Shown: in pieces, positions 26,812-35,570 of the stretch | Layout: each line of letters begins with the position of its first letter | How positions within the stretch are numbered: position 1 is the stretch's first letter | Assembly: GCF_023555055.1 (NCBI RefSeq) | Contig: NZ_JAMJPL010000004.1 | Span: forward strand, 1-64,000 | DNA length: 64,000 nucleotides | Origin: Marinobacter sp. ATCH36 | Lineage (GTDB): Bacteria; Pseudomonadota; Gammaproteobacteria; Pseudomonadales; Oleiphilaceae | Reading direction: 5' to 3' | Notes under the pieces: model-generated | Seen by the model: the letters and a program-made list of their open reading frames with translations, nothing else | Told to the model about the DNA's origin: nothing | The model's database searches: none | Position numbers and translations under genes: made by a program

Positions 26812-27627
26812 TTATTCCAAAGTTTTCAGAGGGTCAGAGATTGTCTCAAGCCCGCCACCCACTGGCAAATCAACACCACCCATTTTGCGGACAGGAACAA
26901 TTCCCACAACGCTGTTAGTCAGATAAAGCCCCCGGAAATCGGGCGCCGAAACAATGGATGGTGGAATGAATTCCTCGACAACCTCATGTCCGGCTTCCCG
27001 AAGACAATCAATCAGATACTTTCTCATAACGCCGGCTACCGCGAGACTCCCGGCTGGCGGAGTAAGCCATTTTTCGCCGTGCCTGCAAAACAGGTTTGTA
27101 CGAGTGCCCTCAACCATATTACCTGCAACATCCCGCATAACCAGCTCGAACTCCCTCCCTGTAAACTCACGGCTTGCCATCACCTGTTCCAGCCGGTTGA
27201 GCGTTTTGATGCCAGCCAATTGGGGGTTCACTGTCAGGGGAAATCGAGAAAAATCTGCCACAACTCCGCTGATGTCCGGGACTGGCGGCATGGTAGAGAC
27301 GGACACTATCAGGTTGGGCTGGCAGCTCTCGGGCAACCGGTACCCCCGTCCACCGCTGCCGCGGGTCAAAATCAGCTTCAGTACCCAGTCAATGCCCTCG
27401 AAATCCGCCTCAAAATCGAGTCCGGCCTGCGTTATCGTCCTGTCCAGATCACTACGTTCGACCGGTATCTCCAGCCGAGCCGCATCTGTTACCAACCGGT
27501 CCAGATGCAACCCGCGCAATACCGCTTGCCGGCCGCGCATACGGATGGTTTCAAACAGGCCGTCGCCGTATGCCAACCCACGATCACCGGCGGGAACATT
27601 GCTGCTGTCGCGGATAACACTCAGCAC
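26812..27627 (-). CDS. pabC: Aminodeoxychorismate lyase
   Basis: A 271-residue class IV PLP enzyme that converts 4-amino-4-deoxychorismate to p-aminobenzoate and pyruvate for folate synthesis. The PLP lysine is in GIKTLNRLEQVMA (about residue 140) and the conserved Glu in NMVEGTRTNLF. It sits between fabF (8-base gap) and mltG (5-base gap), its standard place in proteobacteria. Confidence 0.95.
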   Translation of the reverse strand: MLSVIRDSSNVPAGDRGLAYGDGLFETIRMRGRQAVLRGLHLDRLVTDAARLEIPVERSDLDRTITQAGLDFEADFEGIDWVLKLILTRGSGGRGYRLPESCQPNLIVSVSTMPPVPDISGVVADFSRFPLTVNPQLAGIKTLNRLEQVMASREFTGREFELVMRDVAGNMVEGTRTNLFCRHGEKWLTPPAGSLAVAGVMRKYLIDCLREAGHEVVEEFIPPSIVSAPDFRGLYLTNSVVGIVPVRKMGGVDLPVGGGLETISDPLKTLE

Positions 27628-27635
27628 GATCCTGC

Positions 27636-28883
27636 TCAGTCTTCGTAGCGCTGGAAAATCAGGGTACCGTTGGTACCACCAAATCCGAAGGAGTTTGACA
27701 GGGCGACCCGAATATCGGCCTTGCGGCTCTTACCCGCCACAAAGTCGAGATCACAGCCTTCGTCCGGTTCCTCCAGATTGATGGTGGGAGGCAAGACACC
27801 GTCGCGAATTGACAGCACCGAGAAAATGGCCTCAACGGCACCCGCAGCACCGAGCAGGTGCCCGGTCATCGACTTGGTACTGCTGACTGACAAGTTATAA
27901 GCGTGCTCCGCAAACACCGACTTTACCGCGGCTACCTCGGCCACATCACCTACCTGAGTCGAGGTACCATGGGCGTTGATATAGTCAACCGCCTCGGGAT
28001 CAAGCCCTGCATCGCGAATCGCATTTTTCATTGAACGAGCAGCACCCTCTCCTCCTGCAGGCGGAGAAGTGATGTGAAAAGCGTCATCACTCATACCAAA
28101 ACCGATGATTTCACCGTAGATGGTTGCCCCACGACGTTTTGCATGATCAAGATCCTCAAGCACGACTACGCCGGCACCATCGCTGAGCACAAAACCATCC
28201 CGGCCAGAATCCCAGGGCCGGCTTGCCTTTTCGGGCTCATCATTGCGGGTAGACAGCGCCCTTGCTGCCGAAAACGCAGCGATGGAACTGCGAGTGGTCG
28301 CCATTTCAGACCCACCTGCGAGCATGACATCTGCATCACCATAGGCGATGGTGCGGGCAGCATATCCAATATTGTGCGTGCCCGTGGTACAGGCCGTCAC
28401 GATGGCAATGTTGGGGCCCTGGTAGCCAAAGCGGATGGCGACATTACCCGAAATCATGTTGATAATGGATGCAGGCACAAAGAATGGCGATACCTTCCTT
28501 GGGCCTGACTTCTCCATGGTAATCACGTTTTTTTCAATGTATTCGAGACCGCCGATGCCGGAACCAATGGCAACACCCACCCGCTCTCTGTCGAGGTCGG
28601 CATAGGCTTCAAGGCCACTGGCATCAACAGCCTGCTGGGCCGCAATGACGCCATAGTGAATAAACGGATCCAGCTTCCTGGCGTCTTTGGTGGAAAGGTA
28701 GGCGCCCATGTCCAGATTTTTGATACCGCCGCCAATCCGTGTGTTGTATCCCGTGGTATCGAACCGGTCGATCTCGGTTATGCCACTGCGCCCGGCCAGA
28801 ATGCCCTGCCAGGACGAGTCAACATCGTTACCCAGCGGCGAGAGCATTCCCATACCTGTTATCACAACACGTCGTTTAGCCAT
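27636..28883 (-). CDS. fabF: 3-oxoacyl-ACP synthase II
   Basis: A 415-residue beta-ketoacyl-ACP synthase that elongates acyl-ACP with malonyl-ACP and controls unsaturated chain length. The Cys-His-His triad is visible in TACTTGTHNIG (about residue 165), NAHGTSTQVGD (about 305) and STKSMTGHLLGAAG (about 342). It follows acpP by 119 bases containing a terminator-like hairpin, so it may be transcribed both by read-through and by its own promoter. Confidence 0.97.
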   Translation of the reverse strand: MAKRRVVITGMGMLSPLGNDVDSSWQGILAGRSGITEIDRFDTTGYNTRIGGGIKNLDMGAYLSTKDARKLDPFIHYGVIAAQQAVDASGLEAYADLDRERVGVAIGSGIGGLEYIEKNVITMEKSGPRKVSPFFVPASIINMISGNVAIRFGYQGPNIAIVTACTTGTHNIGYAARTIAYGDADVMLAGGSEMATTRSSIAAFSAARALSTRNDEPEKASRPWDSGRDGFVLSDGAGVVVLEDLDHAKRRGATIYGEIIGFGMSDDAFHITSPPAGGEGAARSMKNAIRDAGLDPEAVDYINAHGTSTQVGDVAEVAAVKSVFAEHAYNLSVSSTKSMTGHLLGAAGAVEAIFSVLSIRDGVLPPTINLEEPDEGCDLDFVAGKSRKADIRVALSNSFGFGGTNGTLIFQRYED

Positions 28884-28934
28884 ATCCCTTTCACCTGAAG
28901 TCTTTTCAAGTACTGTTTCAGTATATCTCGACCA

Positions 28935-28974
28935 ATAAAAAAGCCGCCCATTGCAGTATTACATGGACGGCTTC
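28935..28974 (-). terminator. Terminator or attenuator between acpP and fabF
   Basis: On the minus strand AAGCCGTCCAT pairs with ATGGGCGGCTT (one G-T pair) across an 11-base loop and is followed by TTTTTTAT. It lies just after the acpP stop (29003). A partial terminator here would let acpP be made in excess over fabF, which fits the high abundance of acyl carrier protein. Confidence 0.82.
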
Positions 28975-29002
28975 TTGCCTGGTGCAATAAACGTGCTGAG
29001 TA

Positions 29003-29236
29003 TCAGGTGTGCGCGACGATGTAGTCGATCGCGTCCTGAACACTCGCCAGCTTTTCCGCTTCCTCGTCCGGAATCTCGGTCTCGAACTCTTCCTCAAGTG
29101 CCATGACCAGCTCAACGGTGTCCAGTGAGTCAGCGCCAAGGTCCTCTACAAAAGAAGATGAGTTTTGAACTTCGGACTCTTTAACGCCCAACTGTTCGCA
29201 AACGATCTTCTTAACGCGCTCTTCAACTGTACTCAT
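29003..29236 (-). CDS. acpP: Acyl carrier protein
   Basis: A 77-residue acidic carrier with the phosphopantetheine attachment Ser37 in GADSLD. It carries growing acyl chains for FabD, FabG and FabF and for phospholipid and lipid A synthesis. The start is supported by a GAGGACATT-type leader just upstream. It is separated from fabG by 132 bases, probably including its own promoter, and from fabF by a terminator. Confidence 0.98.
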   Translation of the reverse strand: MSTVEERVKKIVCEQLGVKESEVQNSSSFVEDLGADSLDTVELVMALEEEFETEIPDEEAEKLASVQDAIDYIVAHT

Positions 29237-29355
29237 AATGTCCTCACTTTTGTGTCAACCAAGCAACTAGAATGCTGCCAGTTTAGTTTAAACCATACCT
29301 GCAAACAAGCAGGGGTTCCATTCAAACATGTTGTGCAACAAGGGTTTGCGCACAT

Positions 29356-29369
29356 GTCCCCGAAGGGAC
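29356..29369 (-). promoter_or_regulatory. UUCG-capped hairpin at the fabG stop
   Basis: On the minus strand GTCCC-TTCG-GGGAC forms a C(UUCG)G-capped five-base-pair stem beginning in the fabG stop codon. No T-run follows. Such stable caps often mark processed or protected 3' ends. The function is inferred. Confidence 0.4.
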
Positions 29370-30112
29370 TATCCCATGTACATACCGCCATTAACGTGAA
29401 TCGTTTCGCCTGTCACGTAACCGGCGGCCTCCGAGGCCAGGAAGGCAACCACTGCTGCCACTTCTTCCGGCTCACCCAGACGACCGGCAGGTATGACTTC
29501 CATCATAGCCTCGCGTTGCTTGTCGTCCAGTTTTCGGGTCATATCCGTGTCAATAAATCCAGGGGCAACACAGTTGGCTGTAATCCCACGGTTCGACATT
29601 TCTTTTGCCAGGCTGCGGGTGAAGCCCTCCACACCGGCCTTGGCAGCACAATAATTGGCCTGCCCGGGATTGCCCATTCCGGCAACCACAGAGCTGATGT
29701 TGATTACCCGTCCCCATCTGGCCTTCGCCATACCGCGCAAAACGGCCTTGCTGGTGCGATAGACACTCGACAGGTTGGTTTCAATCACGGACGACCAGTC
29801 GTCGTCCTTCAGGCGCATTAGCAGGTTATCACGGGTAATCCCCGCGTTGTTGACCAGGATAACCGGGGCACCGGCTTTTTCATTCACTTCTTTCAGCCCG
29901 GCGTCGATGCTCTCCGGGTCAGCAACGTTCATTACGATACCGAAACCCTTCGCACCCGCAGCCTTCAGATCGGCCGAAATGGTCTCAGCTCCAGCTTCGC
30001 TGGTTGCCGTTCCAATAACTGTTGCGCCCTGATCAGCCAGCGCCCTGGCGACGGCTTTACCAATACCACGCGTTGCACCGGTTACCAGTGCCGTTTTACC
30101 TTCAAGAGACAT
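29369..30112 (-). CDS. fabG: 3-oxoacyl-ACP reductase
   Basis: A 247-residue short-chain dehydrogenase that reduces beta-ketoacyl-ACP with NADPH. The cofactor motif is TGATRGIG (residues 10-17), NNAG is at about 90, and the catalytic Ser-Tyr-Lys set is in ISSVVAGMGNPGQANYCAAK (about 138-158). It starts 9 bases after fabD. Confidence 0.97.
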   Translation of the reverse strand: MSLEGKTALVTGATRGIGKAVARALADQGATVIGTATSEAGAETISADLKAAGAKGFGIVMNVADPESIDAGLKEVNEKAGAPVILVNNAGITRDNLLMRLKDDDWSSVIETNLSSVYRTSKAVLRGMAKARWGRVINISSVVAGMGNPGQANYCAAKAGVEGFTRSLAKEMSNRGITANCVAPGFIDTDMTRKLDDKQREAMMEVIPAGRLGEPEEVAAVVAFLASEAAGYVTGETIHVNGGMYMG

Positions 30113-30121
30113 GCAATGCTC

Positions 30122-31063
30122 CTATCCTTTCTGTCCGAATGCCTCTGACGCCTTTGCCAGGGCATCCGGTTCTTCAATTCCATAGACCGACAGATCACGA
30201 TCGATCCGCTTTGCCAGGCCAGCAAGCACCTTACCCGCGCCGCACTCTACCGCGATCCCGACATCGTTAGCCACCAATTCGCGGATTGTGTCTGCCCACA
30301 ACACTGGGGAGTATAGCTGCTTGACCAGATTACTCTTGAGAGAATCACTGTCCCGGGCAATGGACGCCGTCACATTCTGAACCAAGGGAATGACAGCATC
30401 GTTAAAACTGACTTCATCAAGTGCTGCTGCCATCTCCTCTGAGGCGCCCTTCATCAACGCACAGTGCGACGGGACACTCACCGGCAGAGGCATTGCCTTG
30501 CGAGCACCACGAGCCTTGCAGGCCTCAATGGCACGCTCTACTGCAGCAGCAGAACCGGCAATAACGACCTGGCCGGGCGCATTGAAGTTCACGGCGGCAA
30601 CCACATCACCATTGGCGGCCTCAGAGCAGGCCGCGATGACATCGTCATCTTCCAGGCCCAGGATGGCGGCCATCTTGCCTTCACCGGCTGGCACAGCCGT
30701 CTGCATGAGTTCACCACGCAGCCTCACCAGCTTGATGGCATCAAAGAAATTCAGGCTTTCGGCCGCCACCAGGGCGCTGTATTCACCAAGGCTGTGCCCG
30801 GCAAGAAAATCAGGCGCCTTACCGCCGGCCACAAACCATTGCCGCCACAGCGCAACGCTGGCGGTCAACAGAGCGGGCTGCGTCACCGTCGTCTGGTTCA
30901 GTTCTTCCGCAGGACCATGCTGGCACAGGTGCCATAGGTCATACCCCAGCAAATCGGAGGCTTCCAGGAAGGTTTTTTCTATGATCGGCCAGCTCTCGGC
31001 TGCTGTGGCCAGCATGCCTACAGACTGCGATCCTTGTCCGGGAAAAATAAAAGCTGATTTCAT
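30122..31063 (-). CDS. fabD: Malonyl-CoA:ACP transacylase
   Basis: A 313-residue transacylase that loads malonyl groups onto acyl carrier protein. The nucleophile Ser lies in GHSLGEYSAL (about residue 92), FPGQGSQ is at the N terminus, and the catalytic His is in PSHCALM (about 202). I start at ATG 31063 (MKSAFIFPGQGSQ) as in homologues, although the frame extends 15 codons upstream. It is followed at 9 bases by fabG. Confidence 0.97.
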   Translation of the reverse strand: MKSAFIFPGQGSQSVGMLATAAESWPIIEKTFLEASDLLGYDLWHLCQHGPAEELNQTTVTQPALLTASVALWRQWFVAGGKAPDFLAGHSLGEYSALVAAESLNFFDAIKLVRLRGELMQTAVPAGEGKMAAILGLEDDDVIAACSEAANGDVVAAVNFNAPGQVVIAGSAAAVERAIEACKARGARKAMPLPVSVPSHCALMKGASEEMAAALDEVSFNDAVIPLVQNVTASIARDSDSLKSNLVKQLYSPVLWADTIRELVANDVGIAVECGAGKVLAGLAKRIDRDLSVYGIEEPDALAKASEAFGQKG

Positions 31064-31191
31064 AGCGCGAATCTTACCGTTAATAATGGGTGACGGGAGA
31101 TTAGCCAATAGTACAACCCCGGGGCCGGTACAGCCAATCTGGCAAATATGGGAAGAGACTTTAGTCTCAGAAGGCTTTCAGAAAGGTATGG

Positions 31192-32193
31192 TCAGAACAT
31201 CAGGTCATCAAGACGCTCGTTGATGCGGCTGGGCACTTCCAGATCCACCTCACGCACGGCCTGCCGAATTGCCGCCAGCATGGCGCGTTCATTCGCGTTG
31301 CCGTGACTTTTAATGACCACGCCCTGAAGCCCGAGGAGGCTGGCACCATTGTGGCGCGAAGGGTCCATCAGTCTGAGCAGGCGTCCGATCATGGGCCGGG
31401 CCAGCAGACCAACGAACTTCCCGTAGAGCGTTTTGGTAAATGCCTGCTCCAGCAATTCGATCAGTAGCCCGGCAACACCCTCGCCGGTTTTCAGAGCGAT
31501 ATTGCCCACGAACCCGTCGCAGACCACCACGTCGGCTACATCTCTGAACAGATCGCTGCCCTCAATATATCCGATGTAATTGATGGTATCGCACTGGGCC
31601 AGCATGTGAGACGCGAGCCGCACTTGCTCATTGCCCTTGATCTCTTCTTCGCCGACGTTAAGCAACGCGACACGGGGTTCGGGCTGGCTGCAGATGGCCG
31701 ATGCCATCAGGGACCCCATCAGCGCATACTGATAGAGATTTTCTGCCGTAGAGTCCACGTTCGCACCCAGGTCAAGCACGTGACAGCGGCCACGGAGAGA
31801 TGGAATCAGCTTGGCGATTGCAGGCCGCTCTATCCCCGGGTACATACGGATAAGGGATCGCCCGAAAGCCATCAGAGCACCGGTATTACCGGCACTCACA
31901 CAACCCTGGGCAACGCCATCACGAACCAGGCCAAGGGCAACCGCCATGGAGGAATTGCGTTTATGCCGAAGCGCATGGGAGGGCCGTTCGTTCATTCGAA
32001 CCACATCAGCCGCTTCCACAATGCGGATTCGTGGGTGCCCCTCATGCAACAAAGCCTCAAGTTCGCTCCGGATTCCTACCAGAACAAGACTCAAGGCTTC
32101 GTTTTCTTTCACCGCATCCAGTGCAGCAGAGACCACCACGGCGGCTCCGCGATCACCACTCATGGCATCAATAGCGATGGTGACCGGCTTCAC
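31192..32193 (-). CDS. plsX: Phosphate acyltransferase
   Basis: A 333-residue PlsX that makes acyl-phosphate from acyl-ACP for phosphatidate synthesis. The N-terminal signature is TIAIDAMSGDRG, and GNTGALMA and CDGFVGNIALKTGEG are further landmarks. I chose GTG 32193, directly after GGAGGG (short spacing). An ATG six codons earlier (32211) has no ribosome site but is possible. It lies downstream of rpmF across a perfect hairpin. Confidence 0.95.
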   Translation of the reverse strand: MKPVTIAIDAMSGDRGAAVVVSAALDAVKENEALSLVLVGIRSELEALLHEGHPRIRIVEAADVVRMNERPSHALRHKRNSSMAVALGLVRDGVAQGCVSAGNTGALMAFGRSLIRMYPGIERPAIAKLIPSLRGRCHVLDLGANVDSTAENLYQYALMGSLMASAICSQPEPRVALLNVGEEEIKGNEQVRLASHMLAQCDTINYIGYIEGSDLFRDVADVVVCDGFVGNIALKTGEGVAGLLIELLEQAFTKTLYGKFVGLLARPMIGRLLRLMDPSRHNGASLLGLQGVVIKSHGNANERAMLAAIRQAVREVDLEVPSRINERLDDLMF

Positions 32194-32223
32194 CGTCCCT
32201 CCATCTCGCATTGGCGGGTGGAT

Positions 32224-32250
32224 GCCAGCGACGATTTACTCGTCGCTGGC
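32224..32250 (-). promoter_or_regulatory. Hairpin around the rpmF stop codon
   Basis: A perfect 11-bp inverted repeat GCCAGCGACGA/TCGTCGCTGGC with a five-base loop. The rpmF stop TAA lies in the loop. Positions are 32224-32234 and 32240-32250. It separates rpmF from plsX, whose start is 30-40 bases further on. There is no T-run, so translation termination and mRNA folding are likely to interact here. Confidence 0.6.
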
Positions 32251-32415
32251 CTCAATTACCTGCCGGCCACGATAGAAACCATCCGGCGACACGTGGTGAC
32301 GACGATGCACTTCACCGGTGGTAACGTCAGTGGACAGAGCAGCGGCGCTCAAGGCGTCGTGCGAGCGGCGCATACCGCGCTTTGAGCGGGTTTTCCGGGA
32401 TTTCTGTACAGCCAT
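32236..32415 (-). CDS. rpmF: 50S ribosomal protein L32
   Basis: A 59-residue basic protein beginning [20 protein letters not shown], the L32 signature, and ending VIEASDE. It is a structural protein near the peptidyl transferase exit region. GGAGC lies 8 bases before the ATG. As in most Gammaproteobacteria it sits between yceD and plsX, which links ribosome and lipid synthesis. Translated by hand from the minus strand, with an open frame and a TAA stop at 32236. Confidence 0.97.
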   Translation of the reverse strand: MAVQKSRKTRSKRGMRRSHDALSAAALSTDVTTGEVHRRHHVSPDGFYRGRQVIEASDE

Positions 32416-32486
32416 GATTATGCTCCTGACCTGATAAACGTGTGTTCATGAGATTCGCACCGATTTTCCAAGAAAACGGCACCTGG

Positions 32487-33041
32487 TTAATGTTTCTTTG
32501 TCTTCAGATCCGCCAGCACACTGAACGGGTTATCTTCAGACTTTTTCACCGGCTCGACGCCGGACGCATCCGGTTCGAAAGCTTCCAGTTCCTCCCTCGC
32601 GGGACACTCGTCACGCTCATGAAGCGGGAACGGAGGCAAAATCAGCAGCAGCTCGTCTTCCGTCATGGACCACAAATTCGCGCTGAAATCGTCCGTCAGA
32701 AACGGTTCAAGCTCTTTGGGCAACTGCTGCGCCTGTTCATCACTGGTTACCAGACCGAGCGTAAAGCTGGAAACGAGCGTTTTCTGCATGGGCCCCATAC
32801 AACGCTGGCACTCCAGAATTACCGGTGCTTCCAGCTCACCTGTCACCATGCGCCTGCGCTCACTGTCCATCGAAAACGACAGCTCAACACGGCACACTGC
32901 ACCGTCTTCATATCCGTAAACGGAATCACCAAAGCGAGACAATGCCTTCAGAGGAATTTCTCCCTCCAACACAATCTTTTGCTCTGCCAAACGATAAGGA
33001 TCGACAGTTTTGGGCAGCTCGGCACTTGAGGCTTTCGACAT
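32487..33041 (-). CDS. yceD: YceD/DUF177 protein (rRNA accumulation protein)
   Basis: A 184-residue DUF177 protein. The typical region VELSFSMDSERRRMVTGELE is followed by two Cys (LECQRCMG), as in the E. coli homologue. It is required for normal 23S rRNA levels in plants and bacteria. The gene starts the yceD-rpmF-plsX run and is divergent from maf across about 150 bases that must hold both promoters. Confidence 0.93.
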   Translation of the reverse strand: MSKASSAELPKTVDPYRLAEQKIVLEGEIPLKALSRFGDSVYGYEDGAVCRVELSFSMDSERRRMVTGELEAPVILECQRCMGPMQKTLVSSFTLGLVTSDEQAQQLPKELEPFLTDDFSANLWSMTEDELLLILPPFPLHERDECPAREELEAFEPDASGVEPVKKSEDNPFSVLADLKTKKH

Positions 33042-33191
33042 AGGCGCGCAATTTTAGGGACCCGGCACGCTGCTGTCAAAGACTTCATGCGCATTTGGCC
33101 AGGGGTTATACTGAGGATAGGTGTATTCTACGATAATACCATTGCCATAAGGTCTGCCCGACCCCACTCATCCTGCTCGCCAAGGAAGCTC

Positions 33192-33815
33192 ATGAACCTG
33201 CGCCCACTCCTGCTCGCCTCTTCGTCACCCTACCGGCGAAACCTGCTGACAAGGCTCGGGTTGCCCTTCGAGACGGCATCACCGGACATCGACGAATCAC
33301 CCGCCGAAAATGAAACCGCAGAACACTTAGCAACACGACTCGCCCAAAAAAAGGCCGAAGCACTTGCGAAGGCCTGGCCCGACCACTGGATTATCGGCTC
33401 GGACCAGGTTGCCTGCCTACAGGATGGTACGTTGCTGAACAAACCCGGAAACCATGAGCAGGCCGTCCAGCAGCTTTTGCGGAGCAGTGGCCAGCGGGTT
33501 TCCTTCATGACCGGTCTGGCATTACTGAATTCTGGCTCAGGAGAACTACAAACACATTGTGAGCATTTCCATGCTCACTTCCGACAACTGAGTCCAGAGG
33601 AGATCGAGAATTATCTGCACCTCGAAACCCCCTACGACTGTGCTGGCAGCTTCAAAATGGAAGGCCTGGGTATCACACTGTTCAGTCGACTGGAAGGCAG
33701 AGATCCTAACAGCCTGGTGGGCCTGCCGCTGATCGCACTGAACGATATGCTGCGGAACTGGGGGCTGAACCCTCTGCTTCAGCCCCGGGCGCCATCAACG
33801 AAGCTCGAACCGTGA
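33192..33815 (+). CDS. maf: Maf/YceF-type nucleoside triphosphate pyrophosphatase
   Basis: A 207-residue Maf-superfamily protein that removes non-canonical nucleotides (the YceF subgroup acts on 7-methyl-GTP). LLASSSPYRRNLL is at the N terminus and GSDQVACL in the middle. I start at ATG 33192 after AAGGA, because the upstream frame extension has no conserved content. The gene overlaps the 3' end of sppA by 21 bases. Its neighbours maf, yceD and sppA match Pseudomonas order. Confidence 0.94.
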   Translation: MNLRPLLLASSSPYRRNLLTRLGLPFETASPDIDESPAENETAEHLATRLAQKKAEALAKAWPDHWIIGSDQVACLQDGTLLNKPGNHEQAVQQLLRSSGQRVSFMTGLALLNSGSGELQTHCEHFHAHFRQLSPEEIENYLHLETPYDCAGSFKMEGLGITLFSRLEGRDPNSLVGLPLIALNDMLRNWGLNPLLQPRAPSTKLEP

Positions 33816-34847
33816 CTCGGTGACGTAGCGGGCAATACCACTTCCCACTGACACACCAAGCTGATCCACAATATCCTGGAACGGGGATTTGCGACGACTG
33901 TAATCCACCAGGTCTTCCTGGCCGATAACCTGCCTGGCCACATGGGACGAGCTACCCAGGCCATCAATCAGACCCAGCTCCAGCGCCTGCTCACCACTCC
34001 ATACCAGCCCTGAGAACAGGCGCTCATCATCGGCGAGACGATCGCCACGCCCTTTGCGCACGCTTTCAATGAACTGGCTATGAGTGGTTTCCAACACGCT
34101 TTCCCAGAACTGAACTTCTTCCTCTTCCTCAGGTGAAAACGGGTCGAGAAATGCTTTGTTCTCACCAGCGGTATAGAGACGGCGGTCGACGCCGATCTTT
34201 TCCATTACACCAGTAAATCCGAAGCCCCCGGCGACCACACCGATGGACCCAACCAGGCTGGCCTTGTCGGCATAGATTTCATCCGCGGCCGCGGCAATAT
34301 AATAGGCGCCGGAGGCGCCGATATCTGAAATAACGGCATACAGTTTTTTGTCCGGGTATTCGCCCCGTAGACGGACAATTTCATCGTAAATGTATCCCGA
34401 CTGCACAGGGCTACCACCCGGGCTGTTAATCCGCAAAATAATAGCCACCGAATTGTCAGCCTCAAATGCACCACGCAGGGCGCCGACAATATTGTCCGCA
34501 CTGGCGAGCTCATCCGCAGCAATAGTGCCTTCCACTTCCACAAGCGCCGTGTGCTTGCCTTTGGAGGCGGATTCCAGGGCGTCACCAAAAGGGAACTGGA
34601 TCATGAACAGTAGAGCAAAAAGATATCCGAAGGTCAGCAGCTTGAAAAAAATACCCCAGCGCCGGCTCTTCCTCTGTTCAGACTGGAGGGACATCACCAG
34701 CTTTTCAATCAGCTTCCAATCCCGCGCCGACTCCGGTGGTATTGCTGGTGACTTGCGGCTGCCAGACGGTTTAGCCGCCCCGCTCTCACCCCCATTCTCT
34801 GGCTTGCTTCCCCAGCCCGGATTCCTGTCTGACTCCCAATCGCTCAT
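33795..34847 (-). CDS. sppA: Signal peptide peptidase, S49 family (SppA/SohB-like)
   Basis: A 350-residue short-form SppA with a cytoplasmic N-terminal tail (about 60 residues, polar), one transmembrane helix (about 67-90) and one protease domain. The Ser-Lys dyad is visible: Ser in DIGASGAYY and Lys in TAGENKAFLD, 52 residues apart, the same spacing as Bacillus subtilis SppA. It degrades remnant signal peptides. The last 21 bases overlap the end of maf. Confidence 0.93.
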   Translation of the reverse strand: MSDWESDRNPGWGSKPENGGESGAAKPSGSRKSPAIPPESARDWKLIEKLVMSLQSEQRKSRRWGIFFKLLTFGYLFALLFMIQFPFGDALESASKGKHTALVEVEGTIAADELASADNIVGALRGAFEADNSVAIILRINSPGGSPVQSGYIYDEIVRLRGEYPDKKLYAVISDIGASGAYYIAAAADEIYADKASLVGSIGVVAGGFGFTGVMEKIGVDRRLYTAGENKAFLDPFSPEEEEEVQFWESVLETTHSQFIESVRKGRGDRLADDERLFSGLVWSGEQALELGLIDGLGSSSHVARQVIGQEDLVDYSRRKSPFQDIVDQLGVSVGSGIARYVTESRFELR

Positions 34848-34872
34848 TGATGCATCCTGTTGCTGTTAACGT

Positions 34873-35520
34873 TCAGAGACCTAGTACGTCCCGCAGATCC
34901 TTCACAGAATCAACGATTGCGTGTGGAGAATAGTGCCCCAGCACATCCCGCTTGTGCACGCCCCACTCCACTCCAATGGAAGGCATGCCGATACGCTGCG
35001 CCATTTCGAGATCGTACCGGGTATCGCCGATCATTACCGCCTGGGACGGCTCAATACCGTAAAAGCGGATAATCTCGGCCAGCATGGCCGGATCGGGCTT
35101 GGAACGGGTTTCGTCGGCACAGCGGGTGATATCAAAGTGTGGCCCAAGACCGCTTGAAACCAGCGCACCCTCAAGACCACGGCGACTCTTGCCAGTTGCA
35201 ACCGAGCAACCACGTCCGCCGCCGCGCAGATCGGCCACTACATCCGCCATTCCCTCGAAAACGTTTTGCGGAGTGGTGACTTTGGCGAAGAAATAGCGAG
35301 CATAACCCTCTCGGATTGTGTTCATTTCTTCACGGCTGATGCCGGGATACAGCTTTTCCAGCGCCTCAATCATGCCCAGACCAATAATGTCGCGATAGGC
35401 TTCGCGCTCCAATTCCGGGTAACCCAGCTCAGTGGCGGCCTGGTGCAGGCTGTCCGCGATGTGATCGACGGAATCCACCAAGGTTCCGTCCCAGTCAAAA
35501 ATTACGACTTTTACGTCCAT
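34873..35520 (-). CDS. HAD-family hydrolase, phosphoglycolate-phosphatase-like
   Basis: A 215-residue HAD-IA hydrolase with motif I IFDWDGTLVDS (Asp9 nucleophile, Asp11 acid), motif II near VATGKSRRG, and motif III/IV KPDPAMLAEI...MIGDTRYDLEMA. It most likely dephosphorylates a small metabolite; the substrate cannot be read. It sits between rluC and sppA, the same position as PA2974 in Pseudomonas aeruginosa. Confidence 0.9.
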   Translation of the reverse strand: MDVKVVIFDWDGTLVDSVDHIADSLHQAATELGYPELEREAYRDIIGLGMIEALEKLYPGISREEMNTIREGYARYFFAKVTTPQNVFEGMADVVADLRGGGRGCSVATGKSRRGLEGALVSSGLGPHFDITRCADETRSKPDPAMLAEIIRFYGIEPSQAVMIGDTRYDLEMAQRIGMPSIGVEWGVHKRDVLGHYSPHAIVDSVKDLRDVLGL

Positions 35521-35570
35521 TCATACTACCCTGCTGAGGTCACACTGCATTCACTAAGCAGCGAGACCGG

